This document shows positions 23,706-32,798 of a stretch of 64,000 bases of DNA, piece after piece. A program made the position numbers and the translations under genes. The notes under the pieces were generated by a model that saw only the letters and a program-made list of their open reading frames with translations, did not search any database and had not been told where the DNA came from. How positions within the stretch are numbered: position 1 is the first letter of the stretch; the number at the start of each line of letters is the position of its first letter. The stretch comes from Chloroflexota bacterium (lineage in GTDB: Bacteria > Chloroflexota > Anaerolineae > Anaerolineales > Anaerolineaceae). The DNA lies in NCBI GenBank assembly GCA_016838895.1, contig JAEKNU010000011.1, positions 1-64,000 of the forward strand, read 5' to 3'.

Positions 23706-25706
23706 CTACAACGAGAAATACTTTTTGATTCTTGCTGCCACATCATCTGGCATAAAGCCGAATTTCTCCTGCAGCGTTTCAGCCTTGGCAGAAGCGCCAA
23801 ATCGATCAATACCGATTGCCAGACCTTTGCGGCCAATATAGTGTTCCCAACCCAGGGTGACACCAGCTTCAATGGATACGCGCTGATTCACATCATCGGG
23901 CAGTACACTTTCCTGATAATCAGCTTCCTGCGTTTCAAACAGTTCCCAGCTGGGCATACTGACCACGCGCACCGCCTGGCCTTCCGCTTCCAGTAATTCA
24001 GCAGCATCCAGGGCGACCTTTACCTCGGAACCCGTTGCAATAATGATCATGCCGGGTTTGCCGCCTTTGGCTTCGCGCAGCACATAGGCACCTTTGGCAA
24101 CGCCCTGCATGGCCTGATCCTTATCTGTAACAACTTCCAACCCCTGACGCGTCAACGCCAGGCCAACCGGGCCCTGTTTACGGGTCACGGCAAGGTACCA
24201 GGCAGCCGCCGTTTCATTGGCATCCGCCGGGCGAATCATGGTCATATTGGGGATCAACCGCAAGGACATGATTTGTTCAACCGGTTCATGAGTTGGGCCG
24301 TCTTCGCCTACATAAATGGAATCATGAGTCCAGACATATATCACCGGAATGTTCATTATGGCCGCTAAACGAGCGGATGGGCGCATGAAATCGGAGAAGA
24401 CCATGAAAGTGCCGCCATATACTTTCAAAGCGCCATACAAGGCAATACCATTCATGATTCCGGCAGTACCCAGCTCACGCACACCAAAACGCAAATTACG
24501 TCCTTCAGGCGTATCTTTCTGGAAGTCCCCGGCGCCAGTGATGTAAGTTTTATTGGAGGGTTCTAAATCTGCTGAACCGCCAATCAATTCCGGTAAAGCT
24601 GCGGCCAATTGATTGAGTGCCTTTCCGGATGCAGCCCGTGTGGCAATCTTCTCACCCATAGCATACGGCAGCAATTTATCAGCCAAGCCAGCCGGTAGCG
24701 TCCCAGCCATCATGCGTACCAATTCGGTAGCTTCATCAGCAAACTTTGTTTTGTAGGCCTCAAATAGTTTGTTCCACGCTGCAAACTTCTGCGCACCTGC
24801 TTTGCCCGGTTTTGCATACTCATCGTAAATATCTTTGCTAATTTCAAAGGCTTCCTGTGATGGCCAGCCTAAATTTTCTCGGGTTAATTTAACTTCATCC
24901 ACGCCCAATGGTGCACCATGCGCACTTTCAGTATCCTGTTTATTGGGGCTGCCGTAAGCGATATGCGTATGGCAAATGATCATATGCGGTTTACCATTGC
25001 CGACTTTTGCTTTTTCAATGGCATCTTCAATAGCAGCAAAATCATGACCGTCAATTTCCTGCACATCCCAGTGATAGGCCAGGAAACGTGCTTTGACATC
25101 TTCGGTAAAGGTGATAGCCGTATCGCCTTCAATGGAGATTTCATTGTCATCATAGAAGAAGATCAGTTTATCCAGACCCAAATGACCAGCCAATGAAGCA
25201 ATTTCATGCGAGTTACCTTCCATCAACTCACCATCGGAAGTAATCGCGTAAATCCAATGGTCGAATAAATCATAGTCCGGTTTATTGAATTTAGCAGCCA
25301 GATGGCTTTGTGCAATTGCCATACCGACTGCATTGCCAATACCCTGCCCTAATGGACCGGTAGTGGTTTCAATCCCTAATGGCAAATCCAATTCAGGGTG
25401 CCCGGGGGTGATGCTGCCCCATTGACGAAACTGTTTCAACTGATCCATCGCCATAGGATAGCCAGTCAGATGCAGCAAGCTGTACAACAGCATGGAGCCA
25501 TGTCCGGCAGATAAGATAAACCGATCGCGATTGATCCAGGTCGGGTTTTGAGGGTCAAACTTTAAATGCTTCAGCCAAAGGGTACTGGCAACATCAGCGA
25601 TACCCATGGGTAAACCCGGGTGTCCTGAGTTTGCCTTCTGAATCGCATCCATGGCCAAGATGCGCAATGCATTACTGTTCATTCGTTGAGATTGATTAGT
25701 TTCCAT
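23706..25706 (-). CDS. tkt: Transketolase
   Basis: 666 aa, full length for the family. ThDP-binding signature GDGELMEGNSHE...DNEISIEGD in the first domain (residues near 155-190), HAGHGSMLLYSLLHLTGY near 66, pyrimidine-domain DGPTHEPVEQIMSLRLIPN near 467 and the C-terminal domain with ATGSEV. It interconverts pentose and hexose/triose phosphates in the non-oxidative pentose phosphate pathway and links to fructose-6-P from amino-sugar breakdown. SD TTGGAG precedes ATG. Single gene with its own terminator; divergent from the GH3 gene. Confidence 0.97.
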   Translation of the reverse strand: METNQSQRMNSNALRILAMDAIQKANSGHPGLPMGIADVASTLWLKHLKFDPQNPTWINRDRFILSAGHGSMLLYSLLHLTGYPMAMDQLKQFRQWGSITPGHPELDLPLGIETTTGPLGQGIGNAVGMAIAQSHLAAKFNKPDYDLFDHWIYAITSDGELMEGNSHEIASLAGHLGLDKLIFFYDDNEISIEGDTAITFTEDVKARFLAYHWDVQEIDGHDFAAIEDAIEKAKVGNGKPHMIICHTHIAYGSPNKQDTESAHGAPLGVDEVKLTRENLGWPSQEAFEISKDIYDEYAKPGKAGAQKFAAWNKLFEAYKTKFADEATELVRMMAGTLPAGLADKLLPYAMGEKIATRAASGKALNQLAAALPELIGGSADLEPSNKTYITGAGDFQKDTPEGRNLRFGVRELGTAGIMNGIALYGALKVYGGTFMVFSDFMRPSARLAAIMNIPVIYVWTHDSIYVGEDGPTHEPVEQIMSLRLIPNMTMIRPADANETAAAWYLAVTRKQGPVGLALTRQGLEVVTDKDQAMQGVAKGAYVLREAKGGKPGMIIIATGSEVKVALDAAELLEAEGQAVRVVSMPSWELFETQEADYQESVLPDDVNQRVSIEAGVTLGWEHYIGRKGLAIGIDRFGASAKAETLQEKFGFMPDDVAARIKKYFSL

Positions 25707-25819
25707 AATTCTCCAACTTTAATCCGGTAAAACCGGTTATTTTAGTAAACGTTAACCCCATAGATATTTTATTATAGAAATGCGGATCGGCAAACCCATT
25801 TTCCATTTAAGTAGAAGAA

Positions 25820-25838
25820 TGTACACTTTTTATGTACA
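25820..25838. promoter_or_regulatory. Paired TGTACA boxes upstream of the GH3 gene
   Basis: TGTACA at 25820-25825 and 25833-25838. The second overlaps a possible -10 (TACAAT). The same hexamer occurs three times in the YheO-type regulator promoter at 29.9 kb, which may indicate shared control. Confidence 0.35.
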
Positions 25839-25876
25839 ATACCAGAAAGGGCATTTTCTAAAAGGATACAATCACA

Positions 25877-28612
25877 ATGGAAAATACAGAAAATATGATC
25901 AAAAAACTGAGCACCACAGAAAAAATTTTACTGTGTTTAGGCGCTGATAGCTGGCGCACGCATGCCATTCCGCGTTTGGGCATTCCCTCAATCAAAATGG
26001 CTGATGGTCCGCATGGTGCCAGAGTCATCCCGGACGGCATGACGGAAGAAAATATCAACATGCCTGCCACCTGTTTTCCCACGGCCAGTGCATTGGGCGC
26101 CACCTGGAATCCTGAATTAATCAAGGAAGTTGGCGCAGCTATGGCCCGCGAAATGGATGAACGTGGTGTTGCCATTATTCTGGGCCCTGGTGTAAATATC
26201 CAACGTATCCCCCATTGTGGTCGTAATTTTGAATTCTTTTCAGAAGATCCGTATCTGTCCGCGGAGCTGGGTGTCGGTTATATTGAAGGTGTGCAAGGCC
26301 AGGGTATTGCAGCCTGTGTAAAACATTACGCCGCCAACAATCAGGAATTTGAGCGTATGTCCATCAGTTCCGAGGTGGATGAACGTACCCTGCGCGAAAT
26401 TTATCTACCAGCATTTGAAGCCTCCATAAAAAAAGCAAATGCCTGGATGGTAATGTGCGCCTACAATAAAATAAACGGCACATACGCCAGTGAACACAAG
26501 GAATTATTAACCGACATCCTGCGCGATGAGTGGGGCTTTGATGGTGTGATTGTTTCTGATTGGGGCGCCGTATACAATCGGGTACCCACTGCCAACGCCG
26601 GATTGGATCTGGAAATGCCTGGCCCCGGACCAAGTGGTTTGCAGGAGTGGGAAAAGGCCATTAAAAAACGCTGGATTTCAAAAACCGAATTAGACAACAA
26701 AGTACGGCGTATGCTCAATTTACTAAAACGGGTAAATGCCATCAGTGTGTCGCGTAAAATCATTCCCTCAGCAGAAATACAAAATCCATATCATGTCACC
26801 TTAGCTCATCGGGCAGCCGGGGAAGCCATAACTCTTTTAAAAAACGATGGCCAGATTCTGCCAATCCATACAGATAAAATCAAAAATCTGCTCATCGTTG
26901 GCCCAAATGCAACCGAACCAGCCATTCAGGGCAGTGGTAGTTCCCAGGTAAATCCTTTTGCTGTACCCACACCATTAGAGGCAATTAAGAAGCAATTGGG
27001 CGAAAAAATAAATGTTGAATATGTGCAGGGCTGTGAAAATACACTCTACATTCCTGCCTTGGAATGCAATCAGGCGATGGTTGGTAATAACGGCAATAAC
27101 GCTTGTCTGGATGCAGTTTTTTATTCACAACCTGATTTCAGCGGCGACGTGCTGCTAGCACGCAAAGACAGTACGATTTCCTTCCGCGATAACGATTTTA
27201 AATTAAAAGAATTGCAGGGTAAAAATTTTTCTGCCCGGTGGCAGGGTAAATTTGTTCCACAAAGCAGCGGAGAATACACCTTTGGACTGGCCAGCTCCGG
27301 ACTCAGCCGCTTTTGGATCGACGGCGAAATGGTAATTGATAACTGGAGTGACCAGCTACCCAACCTGAATGTCATTGAAAACTGGATCTCCGGAGAAAAA
27401 CGCAATACCCATGCTTTTGAAGCCGGCCAGGAATACATGTTAATGCTCGAGTACAGCAAGAATAATCAACCCAATCCCGTATTGACACTGGGTATGCGCG
27501 CACCGATGAAAGATCAATTGCTCAATGAAGCCATCGCAGCTGCGAAAAAAGCCGATATGATTGTTTTATTTGCCGGTTATGCGAATGGATTCGAAGCTGA
27601 AGGATTTGACCGCCTCAATATGCGTGTTCCGGTGGATACTGAAATTTTGCTTAATGAAGTATTGGAAGTGAATCCAAATACTGTAGTTGTTTTGCAAAAC
27701 GGCGCCCCACTGGTTGTAGAACCCTGGATTCATAAAACCAAAGCTGTTGTAGAAAACTGGTTTGCCGGACAAGAAACGGCTCATGCAATTGCAGATGTAC
27801 TCACTGGCAAAGTTAATCCATCCGGTAAATTGGCTGTAACTTTTCCCAAAAAATACAAAGACAGTCCGGGGACATTGCGCTACCCGGGCGAGAAAGATCG
27901 CACTTATTACAGCGAAGGCATTTTTGTGGGGTATCGTTATTATGATCGCCGGGATATGGACCCACAATTTCCCTTTGGACATGGCTTATCCTATACAACC
28001 TTTGATTATAAAAACCTGACTTGTAAAGTGACTGAGGCTGGAAAAACATCCAGGTTGCATGTTACCTTTGCATTAACCAATAGCGGAAAAGTGACTGGGA
28101 AAGAAGTTGTCCAATGCTATATTGGCGCACCCACCCAAATCGTTGTGCGTCCGCCCAAAGAATTAAAAGCCTTCCAGAAAATTGAATTAAAACCAGGAGA
28201 AACCACCCAGATTGATCTCTCCATTGCCTTGGCTGATCTGGCTTATTTTGATATTGATGATTCATCCTGGATTACGGAAACTGGACTATATCACATCTAT
28301 GTAGGTGCCTCATCCAGAGATATTCGTCTGCAAGATGCTTTTCGTGTGGAAGAACAGATCACCCGTCCAGTGGGAGACCCAAAGAAAATTGCCGCAAAAC
28401 AACGTCTCAGTATGGATTCCCGTTTAATGGATGTGCTGGCTGATCCGCAAGGTGAAAAGATAATACGTGAACGTTTCGGTGAGGCCATAGAACATCCCCA
28501 GGCAAAACTGGTTATGCGTCTGTCTCTGAAAAATATTATTCAAATGGCAGGCGACCTCATCCCGGATGAAGCGGTTAAAGCCCTGGAAAAAGATTTGCGT
28601 AATCTCAAATAA
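25877..28612 (+). CDS. GH3 beta-glucosidase with PA14 domain, cytoplasmic
   Basis: 911 aa. GH3 N-terminal barrel (IPSIKMADGPHGAR near 49, KHYAANNQEFERMSISSEVDERTLREIY near 150) with nucleophile Asp228 in VIVSDWGA. GH3 C-terminal alpha/beta sandwich is interrupted by a PA14 domain at about 414-535 (FSARWQGKFVPQSSGEYTFGLASSG), which usually shapes substrate choice. Then follow the fibronectin-III-like domain (FPFGHGLSYTTFDYKNL) and a 70-residue helical tail of unknown role (from about 835). No signal peptide is visible, so it should hydrolyse imported beta-glucosides. PA14-containing GH3 enzymes include beta-glucosidases and related exo-glycosidases; exact substrate not predictable. Confidence 0.93.
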   Translation: MENTENMIKKLSTTEKILLCLGADSWRTHAIPRLGIPSIKMADGPHGARVIPDGMTEENINMPATCFPTASALGATWNPELIKEVGAAMAREMDERGVAIILGPGVNIQRIPHCGRNFEFFSEDPYLSAELGVGYIEGVQGQGIAACVKHYAANNQEFERMSISSEVDERTLREIYLPAFEASIKKANAWMVMCAYNKINGTYASEHKELLTDILRDEWGFDGVIVSDWGAVYNRVPTANAGLDLEMPGPGPSGLQEWEKAIKKRWISKTELDNKVRRMLNLLKRVNAISVSRKIIPSAEIQNPYHVTLAHRAAGEAITLLKNDGQILPIHTDKIKNLLIVGPNATEPAIQGSGSSQVNPFAVPTPLEAIKKQLGEKINVEYVQGCENTLYIPALECNQAMVGNNGNNACLDAVFYSQPDFSGDVLLARKDSTISFRDNDFKLKELQGKNFSARWQGKFVPQSSGEYTFGLASSGLSRFWIDGEMVIDNWSDQLPNLNVIENWISGEKRNTHAFEAGQEYMLMLEYSKNNQPNPVLTLGMRAPMKDQLLNEAIAAAKKADMIVLFAGYANGFEAEGFDRLNMRVPVDTEILLNEVLEVNPNTVVVLQNGAPLVVEPWIHKTKAVVENWFAGQETAHAIADVLTGKVNPSGKLAVTFPKKYKDSPGTLRYPGEKDRTYYSEGIFVGYRYYDRRDMDPQFPFGHGLSYTTFDYKNLTCKVTEAGKTSRLHVTFALTNSGKVTGKEVVQCYIGAPTQIVVRPPKELKAFQKIELKPGETTQIDLSIALADLAYFDIDDSSWITETGLYHIYVGASSRDIRLQDAFRVEEQITRPVGDPKKIAAKQRLSMDSRLMDVLADPQGEKIIRERFGEAIEHPQAKLVMRLSLKNIIQMAGDLIPDEAVKALEKDLRNLK

Positions 28613-28616
28613 ATAC

Positions 28617-28650
28617 AAAAAAATCGCGGATTTTCCTCCGCGATTTTTTT
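28617..28650. terminator. Bidirectional terminator
   Basis: Stem AAATCGCGGA/TCCGCGATTT with A- and T-tracts on both sides. It ends the GH3 gene (plus) and the HtrA-type gene (minus). Confidence 0.9.
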
Positions 28651-28651
28651 C

Positions 28652-29797
28652 TTAGTTTAGTGTAATTTCACCCAGCTGAATGGTAGTCTGCATGAATGTG
28701 CCTTCTCGCACAAAAACAACTGTTACCGTATCTCCCGGCGAGTAACTGAACAAAATATTCACAAAGGGCATATCTTCACCAATTTCCAGATCACCGATCT
28801 GGGTGATGATATCACCAGGCTGAATACCCCCATTCGCTGCGGGGCTGCCGGATCCGACTTCCATCACGTATTCACCATAATCGGTACCCAAATTGTAACG
28901 GTAATTAATCGCCGGTGTTACCGATTGGGTGCTGACACCCAGATAGGGTCTGGCAAAATATCCTTTTTCAATAATCTGCGAACTTATTACAAATGCCGTG
29001 TTGGATGGCACCGCAAAACCCAATCCTTCTGCAACAGCGGAGGTCGTTCCACTGCCGCGTACCACCAATGTGTTAATCCCAATCACCTCACCGGCAATAT
29101 TGATCAAAGGTCCGCCGGAATTGCCCTGATTGATAGCCGCATCCGTTTGAATCAATCCTTCCATCTGATAGCCATTGCCAATGTCCAGGCTGCGGTTGGT
29201 TGCACTAATCACCCCAGCTGTAACCGTATTGCGAAAATCACCCAGTGGGGACCCGATGGCAATCACCGTTTGACCTGGTTTTAAGTTATCCGAATTTCCC
29301 AATGTAGCCGCCACAGGTAACTCAGCATGCGTATCCAACACCGCCAAATCGGCAAAAATATCCGTGTTGATTACATCTGCCGGGAATTCAGTTCCATCAT
29401 TCAAAATAACAGTGATCTGCTGGGCATTTTCAACCACGTGATTATTTGTCAAAACATACCCTTCGCGGGAAATTACCACACCACTGCCGCTTGATTGCGC
29501 ACTGGATGTTCGTCCAAAGATGTCCGCCTGACCACTGATTGTTCCCACCACCGTAACAACTGCCGGTCCAACTTGTTCCACTGCTCTGGTAATATCACTT
29601 TCAATCCCCGTATTGGAAACATCAATCACCTGCATGGTCTCATTGCTAGGATCAGTAGATTGAACCAAAACCGTTTGTGGTTCTGCTGTTGGCATGATCT
29701 GACTGTAGTAAGTAATACCCAATACAGCCCCACCGACCCCACTCAAGCAGGCAACCATCACCAGTACAATTGCGATTAATCCGACTCTTGTTTTCAT
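28652..29797 (-). CDS. HtrA/DegP-type serine protease with one PDZ domain
   Basis: 381 aa. An N-terminal membrane anchor (residues 5-32, LIAIVLVMVACLSGVGGAVLGITYY) places the protease outside the membrane. Chymotrypsin fold (S1C) with His in LTNNHVVENA near 119, Asp in DLAVLDT near 149 and nucleophile Ser in INQGNSGGPLIN near 225. C-terminal PDZ (YLGVSTQSVTPAIN, GSPAANGGIQPGDIITQIGD). One PDZ and a membrane anchor match DegS/HtrA-like quality-control proteases. SD AAGGTAG precedes ATG. Its start region faces the YheO-type gene with a divergent intergenic space of 150 bp. Confidence 0.94.
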   Translation of the reverse strand: MKTRVGLIAIVLVMVACLSGVGGAVLGITYYSQIMPTAEPQTVLVQSTDPSNETMQVIDVSNTGIESDITRAVEQVGPAVVTVVGTISGQADIFGRTSSAQSSGSGVVISREGYVLTNNHVVENAQQITVILNDGTEFPADVINTDIFADLAVLDTHAELPVAATLGNSDNLKPGQTVIAIGSPLGDFRNTVTAGVISATNRSLDIGNGYQMEGLIQTDAAINQGNSGGPLINIAGEVIGINTLVVRGSGTTSAVAEGLGFAVPSNTAFVISSQIIEKGYFARPYLGVSTQSVTPAINYRYNLGTDYGEYVMEVGSGSPAANGGIQPGDIITQIGDLEIGEDMPFVNILFSYSPGDTVTVVFVREGTFMQTTIQLGEITLN

Positions 29798-29883
29798 TTT
29801 GCTACCTTATAAAAATAAAACTTTCTTAAATTATAGTCACTTCCCCAACACTCTCAGTAAAATTAATATAACTCTAACAAGCC

Positions 29884-29912
29884 TTGTACAAAATATACAT
29901 TTTGTCTACAAT
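29884..29912 (+). promoter_or_regulatory. Promoter of the YheO-type regulator operon
   Basis: -35 TTGTAC (29884-29889), 17-nt spacer, -10 TACAAT (29907-29912). TGTACA boxes at 29885-29890, 29918-29923 and 29927-29932 surround it, the last two spaced by TTT. The boxes are good candidates for autoregulation by the product. Confidence 0.7.
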
Positions 29913-29947
29913 TATCTTGTACATTTTGTACATATGAAGGAGATATT

Positions 29948-30586
29948 ATGTCATTCAACATGGATCTGGATCAATTTTTCGATTGGTCAAAACGACTGGC
30001 AATCGGTTTTCAGGCGGTTATCGGTCAAAATTGTGAAATCGTTGTGCATGATTTTCGTGATCTGGATCACACAGTTATCGCCATTGAAGGCAATTTAAGC
30101 GGCAGACAGACTGGCGCTCCCCTGCCTGATATGAATTTTCTGAATGAGGGCAGCCAACCATATCAAGAGGATCAGATCAACTATCAAATTCAAATCGGTC
30201 GAAAAATATATCAGTCCTCTACCATCTGGATTCAGGATCAAGATGGCAAAGCAGTAGGTGCTTTATGCATCAACATGGATTACAGCAAACTGGAGGAAAT
30301 GCAATCTTTCCTGGAAACCATGCTGGAACCCATCAAACAGGATCCTCAGTTTGTCATCAAAGAATCCCTTGCCCGTGATGTGCAGGATCTGATTCAAAAA
30401 ACCATTCAGGCCATGCCGAATGCCAGCCTTGATCAATCCCCAGCAGCGCTGCCGGCTTATCGCAAAAAAAGCATTGTGCAAATCCTTCAGCACAACGGAG
30501 TCTTTAACCTGCGCGGCTCAGTTGAAGAAGTGTGTACCTTGCTGCAAATCAGCCGTGCCACAGTTTACAACTATCGCAAAGCATAA
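29948..30586 (+). CDS. YheO-type transcriptional regulator (PAS_6 plus HTH)
   Basis: 212 aa. Residues about 5-115 match the YheO PAS-like sensor (VIGQNCEIVVHDFRDLDHTVIAIEG, GRKIYQSSTIWIQDQDGKAVGALCINMD). Residues about 150-210 form the YheO-type DNA-binding tail (RKKSIVQILQHNGVFNLRGSVEEVCTLLQISRATVYNYRKA). Such regulators often sit beside amino-acid-handling enzymes and sense small ligands. SD AAGGAGA. It heads an operon with an ornithine cyclodeaminase-like enzyme 23 nt downstream and an aminotransferase. Confidence 0.9.
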   Translation: MSFNMDLDQFFDWSKRLAIGFQAVIGQNCEIVVHDFRDLDHTVIAIEGNLSGRQTGAPLPDMNFLNEGSQPYQEDQINYQIQIGRKIYQSSTIWIQDQDGKAVGALCINMDYSKLEEMQSFLETMLEPIKQDPQFVIKESLARDVQDLIQKTIQAMPNASLDQSPAALPAYRKKSIVQILQHNGVFNLRGSVEEVCTLLQISRATVYNYRKA

Positions 30587-30609
30587 TTAATCAATCAAAG
30601 GAGCAGCCA

Positions 30610-31590
30610 TTGCAACCTATTATTTTAAAGGAACAACAAATACGTCAATTGTGCGGCATGACTATTGAGGCAATGCAGGCTGTCGCAGAAGGATTCATTC
30701 AGCTTTCCCGCGGAAATACCCAGGTACCGCCCATCATGCGCATCGATTTTCCGCAAGTCGAGGGAGAAATCGATGTAAAAACTGCCGTTGTTCGGGGCTG
30801 GGATGATTTCGCTATCAAAATCGCCAGTGGATTTTTTCAAAACCATATTCTTGGCTTGCCAAACAGCAGCGGATTAATGATGGTATTCTCCACGCACAAT
30901 GGACAATTACAAGCCATACTGCTGGACAACGGCTACCTGACCGATATGCGCACAGCCCTGGCAGGCGCATTGGCTGCCAAAGTACTGGCGCCGATAAATC
31001 CCGTTGTAGGTGTGATTGGTTCCGGTATTCAATCCCGCTACCAGATCAGGGGGTTGAAATTAGTACGCGACTTTGATGAAGTACATGTTTACGGCATCGA
31101 TCCTGAAGGCGTACAAGCCTATGTTCGGGATATCGAAACTGAATCAGGCATCAAAGCCATCATTCATCAGCATCCGCGCGAGGTGGTTCAGGCGTGCAAT
31201 TTACTGGTTACTACAACGCCAGCCCGTAACGCTTATCTGCAGGCAGATTGGCTGCACCCTGGCTTGCATATTACCTGCATGGGATCAGATGCCCCCCACA
31301 AGCAGGAACTTGATACGCAGGTTTTCCAACAGGCAGACCTGATAGCCTGTGACAGCAAATTACAATGTGCCGAAGTTGGCGAATTACATCATGCACTCAT
31401 CCAGGGAGTGCTGCCTGATCTGGATAGAATAACTGAATTGGGTGATATTCTGGATGGCAAGAAACCCGGCAGAACCACACCCCAGCAAATCACCATCTGT
31501 GACTTAACCGGTGTAGGCGTGCAGGACACTGCCATTGCCCGATACGTTCACCAACAATTTATAAATCAGCAATCAGATAATACGAGGTAA
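30610..31590 (+). CDS. Ornithine cyclodeaminase/mu-crystallin family oxidoreductase
   Basis: 326 aa from TTG 30610, 6 nt after AAAGGAG; the frame is open further upstream into the regulator gene but no better start exists. Rossmann motif GVIGSGIQSRYQIRGL near residues 133-148 binds NAD(P). Family marks: GWDDFAIKIASGFFQN, TDMRTALAGALAAKV, TCMGSDAPHKQELD and DLTGVGVQDTAIA. Members are ornithine cyclodeaminases, alanine dehydrogenases or ketimine/pyrroline-2-carboxylate reductases; the last two need aminotransferase partners, and one follows directly. Precise substrate is undetermined. Confidence 0.88.
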   Translation: MQPIILKEQQIRQLCGMTIEAMQAVAEGFIQLSRGNTQVPPIMRIDFPQVEGEIDVKTAVVRGWDDFAIKIASGFFQNHILGLPNSSGLMMVFSTHNGQLQAILLDNGYLTDMRTALAGALAAKVLAPINPVVGVIGSGIQSRYQIRGLKLVRDFDEVHVYGIDPEGVQAYVRDIETESGIKAIIHQHPREVVQACNLLVTTTPARNAYLQADWLHPGLHITCMGSDAPHKQELDTQVFQQADLIACDSKLQCAEVGELHHALIQGVLPDLDRITELGDILDGKKPGRTTPQQITICDLTGVGVQDTAIARYVHQQFINQQSDNTR

Positions 31591-31595
31591 TGATT

Positions 31596-32720
31596 ATGTA
31601 TAAAGAATTTGTCCCTTTTGAATTGGAACGTTTCATGTCCATCTGGGAATACCAGGTTGACTACAATCTATCAGAAAGTGGTGTACATCCTATGACCACG
31701 CGCGAGCTGGTGCAGGATGAAGATTTCTTGGCGCGTCTGCTAGAGACCGAGTTGAATTACCCTCAAACCAATGGCTTGCATCAACTCCGCGATCAAATCG
31801 CTCAATATTATCCTGGATCAAATCGAGATAATGTGGTGGTCACCACCGGCGCTGCACAGGCAAATTTCACCAGCATTCTCTCGCTGATGGATGCCGGTGA
31901 CGAGATAGCCATCATGCTGCCGAACTACATGCAAATCTGGGGCATTGCCAAAAACCTGGGGCTGAAAATTAACACTTTCTCATTACGTGAAGACAGCGGC
32001 TGGCACCTGGATGAAGAAGCTCTACAAAAAGCGATTACCCCAAACACCAAGCTGGTTGCTGTCTGTAATCCGAATAATCCAACAGGACATATCTTTACGA
32101 ATAATGAACGACAGCTGATAGTCAATGCAACCCAAAAAGCAGGTGCCTGGTTGCTGGCAGATGAAGTTTATAGCGGGGCGGAACACTGGACCGATGAAGT
32201 GACCCCTTCATTATGGTTAGACTATGATAAAGTTCTGGCGATTGGCAGCCTTTCTAAAGCATACGGCTTACCCGGATTGCGTATCGGATGGGTGGTTACT
32301 CAAAAAGATACCGCAGATGAAATCTGGGCACGACAGGATTACGTGACCATCTGCACCACACAGCTTAGCAATCAACTTGCGGCATACGCCTTATCCCCTG
32401 ATGTGCGCCATCGCATTTTGCAACGGACGCGCACCCTTACTCGCCAGGGATATCAGAATTTCAAGCAGCAAATGGATGCCTACCCGGAACTATTCAGCTT
32501 TACCCCACCCGATGCCGCAGCCATTGGCTTTGTGCGATACAACAAAGAGATTCCATCCAGAACACTGGTAGATAATTTGATCCAAAAACATAAAACCTAT
32601 GTGGTACCTGGTGCACATTTTGGCCTTGAAAATCATTTGCGCATCAGTTATGGTTTAGAGGAAGCCTATGTCAACGAAGGAATCAAGCGCGTGATTGAGG
32701 AATTACTGCAAAACAAGTGA
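31596..32720 (+). CDS. PLP-dependent aminotransferase, class I/II
   Basis: 374 aa from ATG 31596, 8 nt after GAGG; ATG 31590 overlaps the upstream stop but is too near the SD. Fold-type I motifs: TTGAAQANFTSIL near 84, VCNPNNPTGH near 154 (PLP-contacting Asn), LADEVYSGAE near 187 (Asp), and SLSKAYGLPGLRIGWV near 216 with the Schiff-base Lys. The overall look (MTTRELVQD..., NYPQTNGLHQLRDQIAQYYPG) recalls the capreomycidine-synthase-like group that handles arginine-type amino acids. Works with the preceding oxidoreductase, presumably in amino- or imino-acid turnover. Confidence 0.88.
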   Translation: MYKEFVPFELERFMSIWEYQVDYNLSESGVHPMTTRELVQDEDFLARLLETELNYPQTNGLHQLRDQIAQYYPGSNRDNVVVTTGAAQANFTSILSLMDAGDEIAIMLPNYMQIWGIAKNLGLKINTFSLREDSGWHLDEEALQKAITPNTKLVAVCNPNNPTGHIFTNNERQLIVNATQKAGAWLLADEVYSGAEHWTDEVTPSLWLDYDKVLAIGSLSKAYGLPGLRIGWVVTQKDTADEIWARQDYVTICTTQLSNQLAAYALSPDVRHRILQRTRTLTRQGYQNFKQQMDAYPELFSFTPPDAAAIGFVRYNKEIPSRTLVDNLIQKHKTYVVPGAHFGLENHLRISYGLEEAYVNEGIKRVIEELLQNK

Positions 32721-32739
32721 CAAAATACCCGATTGATTT

Positions 32740-32779
32740 GAGATGATATGATTGATATAATTATCTATCATATCATCTC
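32740..32779. promoter_or_regulatory. 40-bp dyad upstream of the tandem-HTH regulator
   Basis: Perfect 13-bp arms GAGATGATATGAT (32740-32752) and ATCATATCATCTC (32767-32779), with a further GATA/TATC pair inside the 14-bp spacer. It ends 20 bp before the start codon. About twice the length of ordinary TetR operators. Because a short T-tract follows (GTGTTTTTA), it could alternatively end the upstream operon. Confidence 0.65.
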
Positions 32780-32798
32780 GTGTTTTTAGGTGTTTTTC

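Noticed and set aside
30532-30609. N-terminal extension of the ornithine-cyclodeaminase-like protein from an upstream ATG
   Set aside because: It lies within the regulator gene, shows no family similarity, and TTG 30610 has a properly spaced SD.
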